A DNA stretch of 7,194 nucleotides from an uncultured Clostridia bacterium. Lineage in GTDB: Bacteria; Bacillota; Clostridia; Oscillospirales; Acutalibacteraceae. Shown one piece after another: positions 5,953 through 7,194 of this stretch. Location of the stretch: assembly GCA_946405565.1 (NCBI GenBank), contig CAMJHU010000091.1, forward strand, positions 1-7,194, given 5' to 3'. Numbering within the stretch: position 1 is the first letter of the stretch; every line of letters begins with the position of its first letter. Position numbers and translations under genes: made by a program. The notes below the pieces were generated by a model, which saw only the letters and a list, made by a program, of their open reading frames with translations, was not told the origin of the DNA and did not search any database.

Positions 5953-7194
5953 TTACTCGTCCTTCAGGAAGACAGCGCCCTGCGAACCGCTGCTGACGTG
6001 CTGATAGTAGCGTGCCAGATAGCCCTTGAGCTTCTTCTCGGGAGCGACCCATGCCGCGCGGCGCTTTTCGATTTCCTCATCGGGAACTTCGAGCGTCAGG
6101 GTGCGGTGGGTGATATCCACGTTGATCATATCGCCGTCCTGAATCAGACCGATCAGACCGCCGGCAGCCGCCTCAGGCGACACATGACCGATGGCAGCGC
6201 CGCGGGTCGCGCCGCTGAAACGTCCGTCGGTGATGAGCGCGACGGATTTATCCAGCCCCATGCCGACCAGACAGGCGGTGGGATTGAGCATTTCGCGCAT
6301 ACCGGGACCGCCCTTGGGTCCTTCGTAACGGATGACCACCACGTCGCCTTCCTGAATCTTGCCGCCCAGAATTGCCTCGCTCGCGCCCTCTTCGCAGTCG
6401 AAGCACTTCGCGGGACCGCGGTGCTGCATCATTTCGGGGGCTACCGCGCCCTGCTTGACCACCGCGCCGTCCACCGCGATGTTGCCGCGCAGCACGGCGA
6501 TACCGCCGTCCTTGCGGTGGGGATTGTCAAGGGTGCGGATGACGGTGCCGTCCGCGTCGGGCGCGTAGGCAATTCTGTCGGCAACCGTGCCGGCGACGGT
6601 CAGACACTTGGTATTGATCAGACCCGCCTTGCTGAGTTCCTTCAGCACTGCCTCAATGCCGCCCATTTCCTCCAGGTCTTCAATGAAAATCTGACCGGCG
6701 GGATTGAGCTTGCAGATTTGGGGCGTGGTCTTGCTGATTTCGTCGATGATCTCCATGTTGATGGGACAGCCCGCCTCATAGGCGATAGCGGTCAGATGGA
6801 GCACCGTATTGGTGGAACAGCCCAGTGCCATTTCGGAGCGAAGGGCGTTTTCAAGGGACTTGGGGGTGATGATGTCAAGAGGCTTGATGTCCTTCTTGAG
6901 CAGATCCATGACCCGTTCGCCGCTCATCTTGGCAAGCCGGCGGCGCTTCGCCGAGACAGCCAGACAGGTTGCCGCGCCGGGCAGCGACATACCGATGGCT
7001 TCGGTCAGGCAGTTCATGGAGTTGGCGGTATACATACCGGAGCAGGAGCCGCAGGTCGGGCAGGATTTGGCTTCCAGCTCGTGGAGCTTGCGGGCGTCAA
7101 TCTTGCCGGCGGAATAGCTGCCGACCGCCTCGAACATCTCGGAAAGACCGTACTTGGTGCCGTCGCACTTGCCGGACATCATGGGGCCGCCGCT
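5953..7194 (-). CDS. ilvD: Dihydroxy-acid dehydratase, C-terminal 413 residues (start lies beyond right edge)
   Basis: IlvD dehydrates 2,3-dihydroxy-isovalerate and 2,3-dihydroxy-3-methylvalerate to the 2-keto acids of valine, leucine and isoleucine synthesis, in the cytoplasm, using an Fe-S cluster and Mg2+. The visible part enters at SGGPMMSGK, which matches the family's 'GGPM.aGk' segment, so roughly 130-140 residues of the usual 550-560 are missing. Counting from the first visible Met (7182), the cluster-binding motif SCPTCGSCSGMYTANSMNCL is at 40-59, YEGPKGGPGMREM at 287-299, and the IlvD/Edd signature ALITDGRFSGATRG at 315-328. The ending, ARYYQHVSSGSQGAV, is IlvD-like rather than Edd (phosphogluconate dehydratase). 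The frame is intact to TAA at 5953. The Met at 7182 is internal, not a start. A strong terminator follows, so it is the last gene of its transcript; any leader control lies outside the window. Confidence 0.97.
   Translation of the reverse strand, partial: SGGPMMSGKCDGTKYGLSEMFEAVGSYSAGKIDARKLHELEAKSCPTCGSCSGMYTANSMNCLTEAIGMSLPGAATCLAVSAKRRRLAKMSGERVMDLLKKDIKPLDIITPKSLENALRSEMALGCSTNTVLHLTAIAYEAGCPINMEIIDEISKTTPQICKLNPAGQIFIEDLEEMGGIEAVLKELSKAGLINTKCLTVAGTVADRIAYAPDADGTVIRTLDNPHRKDGGIAVLRGNIAVDGAVVKQGAVAPEMMQHRGPAKCFDCEEGASEAILGGKIQEGDVVVIRYEGPKGGPGMREMLNPTACLVGMGLDKSVALITDGRFSGATRGAAIGHVSPEAAAGGLIGLIQDGDMINVDITHRTLTLEVPDEEIEKRRAAWVAPEKKLKGYLARYYQHVSSGSQGAVFLKDE

Overview
The window looks like ordinary chromosomal DNA of a moderately GC-rich member of the Bacillota, most likely a gut-type Clostridia (Oscillospiraceae/Ruminococcaceae-like). 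The reasons are AGGAGG-like ribosome sites, consensus sigma-A promoters, a lipoprotein oligopeptide-binding protein, short QueG-like Fe-S proteins and Rpn-type PD-(D/E)XK 'transposase' proteins with AEGKAEGK repeats. The taxonomic guess is inference from protein style, not from a marker gene. All seven genes lie on the minus strand, so the window reads right to left. I saw no tRNA, rRNA, CRISPR array or insertion-sequence ends.

Right block (7194 to about 5861): the 3' three-quarters of ilvD, dihydroxy-acid dehydratase of branched-chain amino acid synthesis, running in from the right edge and closed by a very strong intrinsic terminator. Middle block (5822 to 4705): a single-gene unit with a perfect consensus promoter, an Rpn-family PD-(D/E)XK nuclease/putative transposase gene containing a 12-bp tandem repeat, and a terminator whose hairpin closely resembles the one after ilvD. 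The 185-bp gap between these two genes holds the ilvD terminator and the nuclease promoter. The 176-bp gap to the left of the nuclease gene holds its terminator, a 9-bp-arm inverted repeat and the promoter of the next unit.

Left block (4663 to 1): a probable five-gene operon with gaps of 9, 29, 59 and 51 bp and no visible internal terminator. In order of transcription it encodes a two-TM membrane-anchored protein of unknown function, an oligopeptide-binding lipoprotein (OppA type), a short QueG-like double [4Fe-4S] protein, a seven-TM protein of unknown function, and the N-terminal part of an APC-superfamily amino acid permease that leaves through the left edge. This permease frame is open at the edge and easily missed. 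The block suggests peptide/amino-acid acquisition, but no Opp permease or ATPase genes are present, so the binding protein is an orphan here.

Nothing in the window amounts to a clearly new system. The points most worth a second look are the paired hairpins around the nuclease gene, the QueG-like protein that seems to lack the catalytic Asp, and the two unknown membrane proteins in the peptide/amino-acid operon.
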